Of a stretch of 34,187 bases of DNA, positions 33,791 through 34,187 are shown in pieces. A model generated the notes under the pieces. It worked only from the letters and a program-made list of their open reading frames with translations. It did no database searches and was not told where the DNA came from. The position numbers and the translations under genes were made by a program. Source of the DNA: Spirogloea muscicola (lineage: Eukaryota > Streptophyta > Zygnematophyceae > Spirogloeales > Spirogloeaceae); contig WELB01000026.1 in NCBI GenBank assembly GCA_009602725.1, positions 655,294-689,480 on the forward strand, given 5' to 3'. How positions within the stretch are numbered: the stretch's first letter is position 1; each line of letters begins with the position of its first letter.

Positions 33791-33890
33791 CGTCAGGCGG
33801 AACGTGTGCAACGATTGGGTGGTACGCCCCGCGTCAAGCGGAAAGTGTGCAACGATTGGGTGGTACGCCCCGCGTTCGGCGGGAAATGGG
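33791..33890. repeat. 41-bp tandem repeat, about 2.4 copies
   Basis: The unit CGTCAGGCGGAACGTGTGCA plus ACGATTGGGTGGTACGCCCCG begins at 33791 and again at 33832 with two changes, and a partial third unit starts near 33873. Confidence 0.9.
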
Positions 33891-34001
33891 CGGCAAATGA
33901 ACTCGAAACGCCAAGTGGTAACTCTGGCGACAACTTAGCACCACTGCTGACCAAAAGCGAGTGGGAGGTCCCCGCGCTCGCGTCTTCTCTTGACACTAAG
34001 A

Positions 34002-34062
34002 AGAAGTGGCTCTCCCAATGGGGGCAAGGGCTGTGAGAAGCCAGCCCGAAAAGAATTGACAA
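34002..34062 (+). repeat. Dispersed ~60-bp repeat, well-conserved copy
   Basis: Apparently identical over ~60 bases to 23348-23408, from AGAAGTGGCTCTCCCAATGG to AAAAGAATTGACAA, and then the flanks diverge at once. Confidence 0.88.
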
Positions 34063-34187
34063 GGTTCGAAGGGGCCAAACTACGAGCTAAGCAGCGACTG
34101 CGGGGCCTGAAGAGGCTATGGCAGAACGGGGGAGGATGGACCACTTAGTAGTTACGAGTGAGGAGCCTCACATCCGACAGACTAGCT

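Larger units (their letters stand above)
33405..34187. other. Repeat-rich right end
   Basis: No gene was recognised. The segment holds a diverged inverse copy of the dispersed ~60-bp repeat (about 33635-33675), a 41-bp tandem repeat and a well-conserved copy of the dispersed repeat, annotated separately. Confidence 0.55.

Noticed and set aside
33791-33890. CRISPR array
   Set aside because: The 41-bp units are directly adjacent without unique spacers and the genome is eukaryotic.

Overview
This is nuclear DNA from a green plant lineage, most likely a streptophyte (charophyte) alga. It carries five intron-rich genes whose closest remembered relatives are land-plant proteins: a pectin methylesterase, an EF-hand/TPR protein of the Arabidopsis At1g05150 type, the minor-spliceosome protein U11/U12-65K, the cytochrome oxidase assembly factor SURF1, and the zinc-finger coactivator ASC-1/TRIP4. 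Pectin methylesterase, a minor-spliceosome protein, a plant-type (TTTAGGG) telomere-like tract and a retroelement fragment with a cytosine-methyltransferase domain together point to streptophytes rather than core chlorophytes. The species cannot be named from this window.

Layout: 1-2577, no recognisable gene. 2578-6059 (-), pectinesterase in 8 exons. 6060-7814, a GC-rich 5' flank followed by repeats. 7815-12520 (-), EF-hand/TPR/zinc protein in 12 exons. 12521-14837, a GC-rich 5' flank containing a 575-base assembly gap, then repeat-derived sequence. 14838-18622 (-), U11/U12-65K in 11 exons. 18623-19478, a divergent intergenic region with a ~190-bp polypurine tract. 19479-21976 (+), SURF1 in 6 exons. 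21977-23953, unassigned. 23954-26359 (+), ASC-1 in 6 exons. 26360-27794, unassigned. 27795-33404, a rearranged cluster of LTR-retroelement sequence: a (+) fragment whose protease tail runs into a broken DNA methyltransferase, and a (-) gag-protease element between 382-bp direct repeats. 33405-34187, short repeats.

The gene models were assembled by hand. Every junction was checked for reading phase and every model closes to an exact multiple of three. The models imply 38 introns: 36 GT-AG and two GC-AG, both of the latter in U11/U12-65K. Coding starts lie in very GC-rich islands, while 3' ends and introns are less GC-rich. The five genes do not form one pathway (cell wall, calcium/TPR, RNA splicing, mitochondrial assembly, transcription). 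The most unusual part is the right-hand retroelement cluster, where methyltransferase motifs survive in one continuous frame with the catalytic PCQ segment missing.
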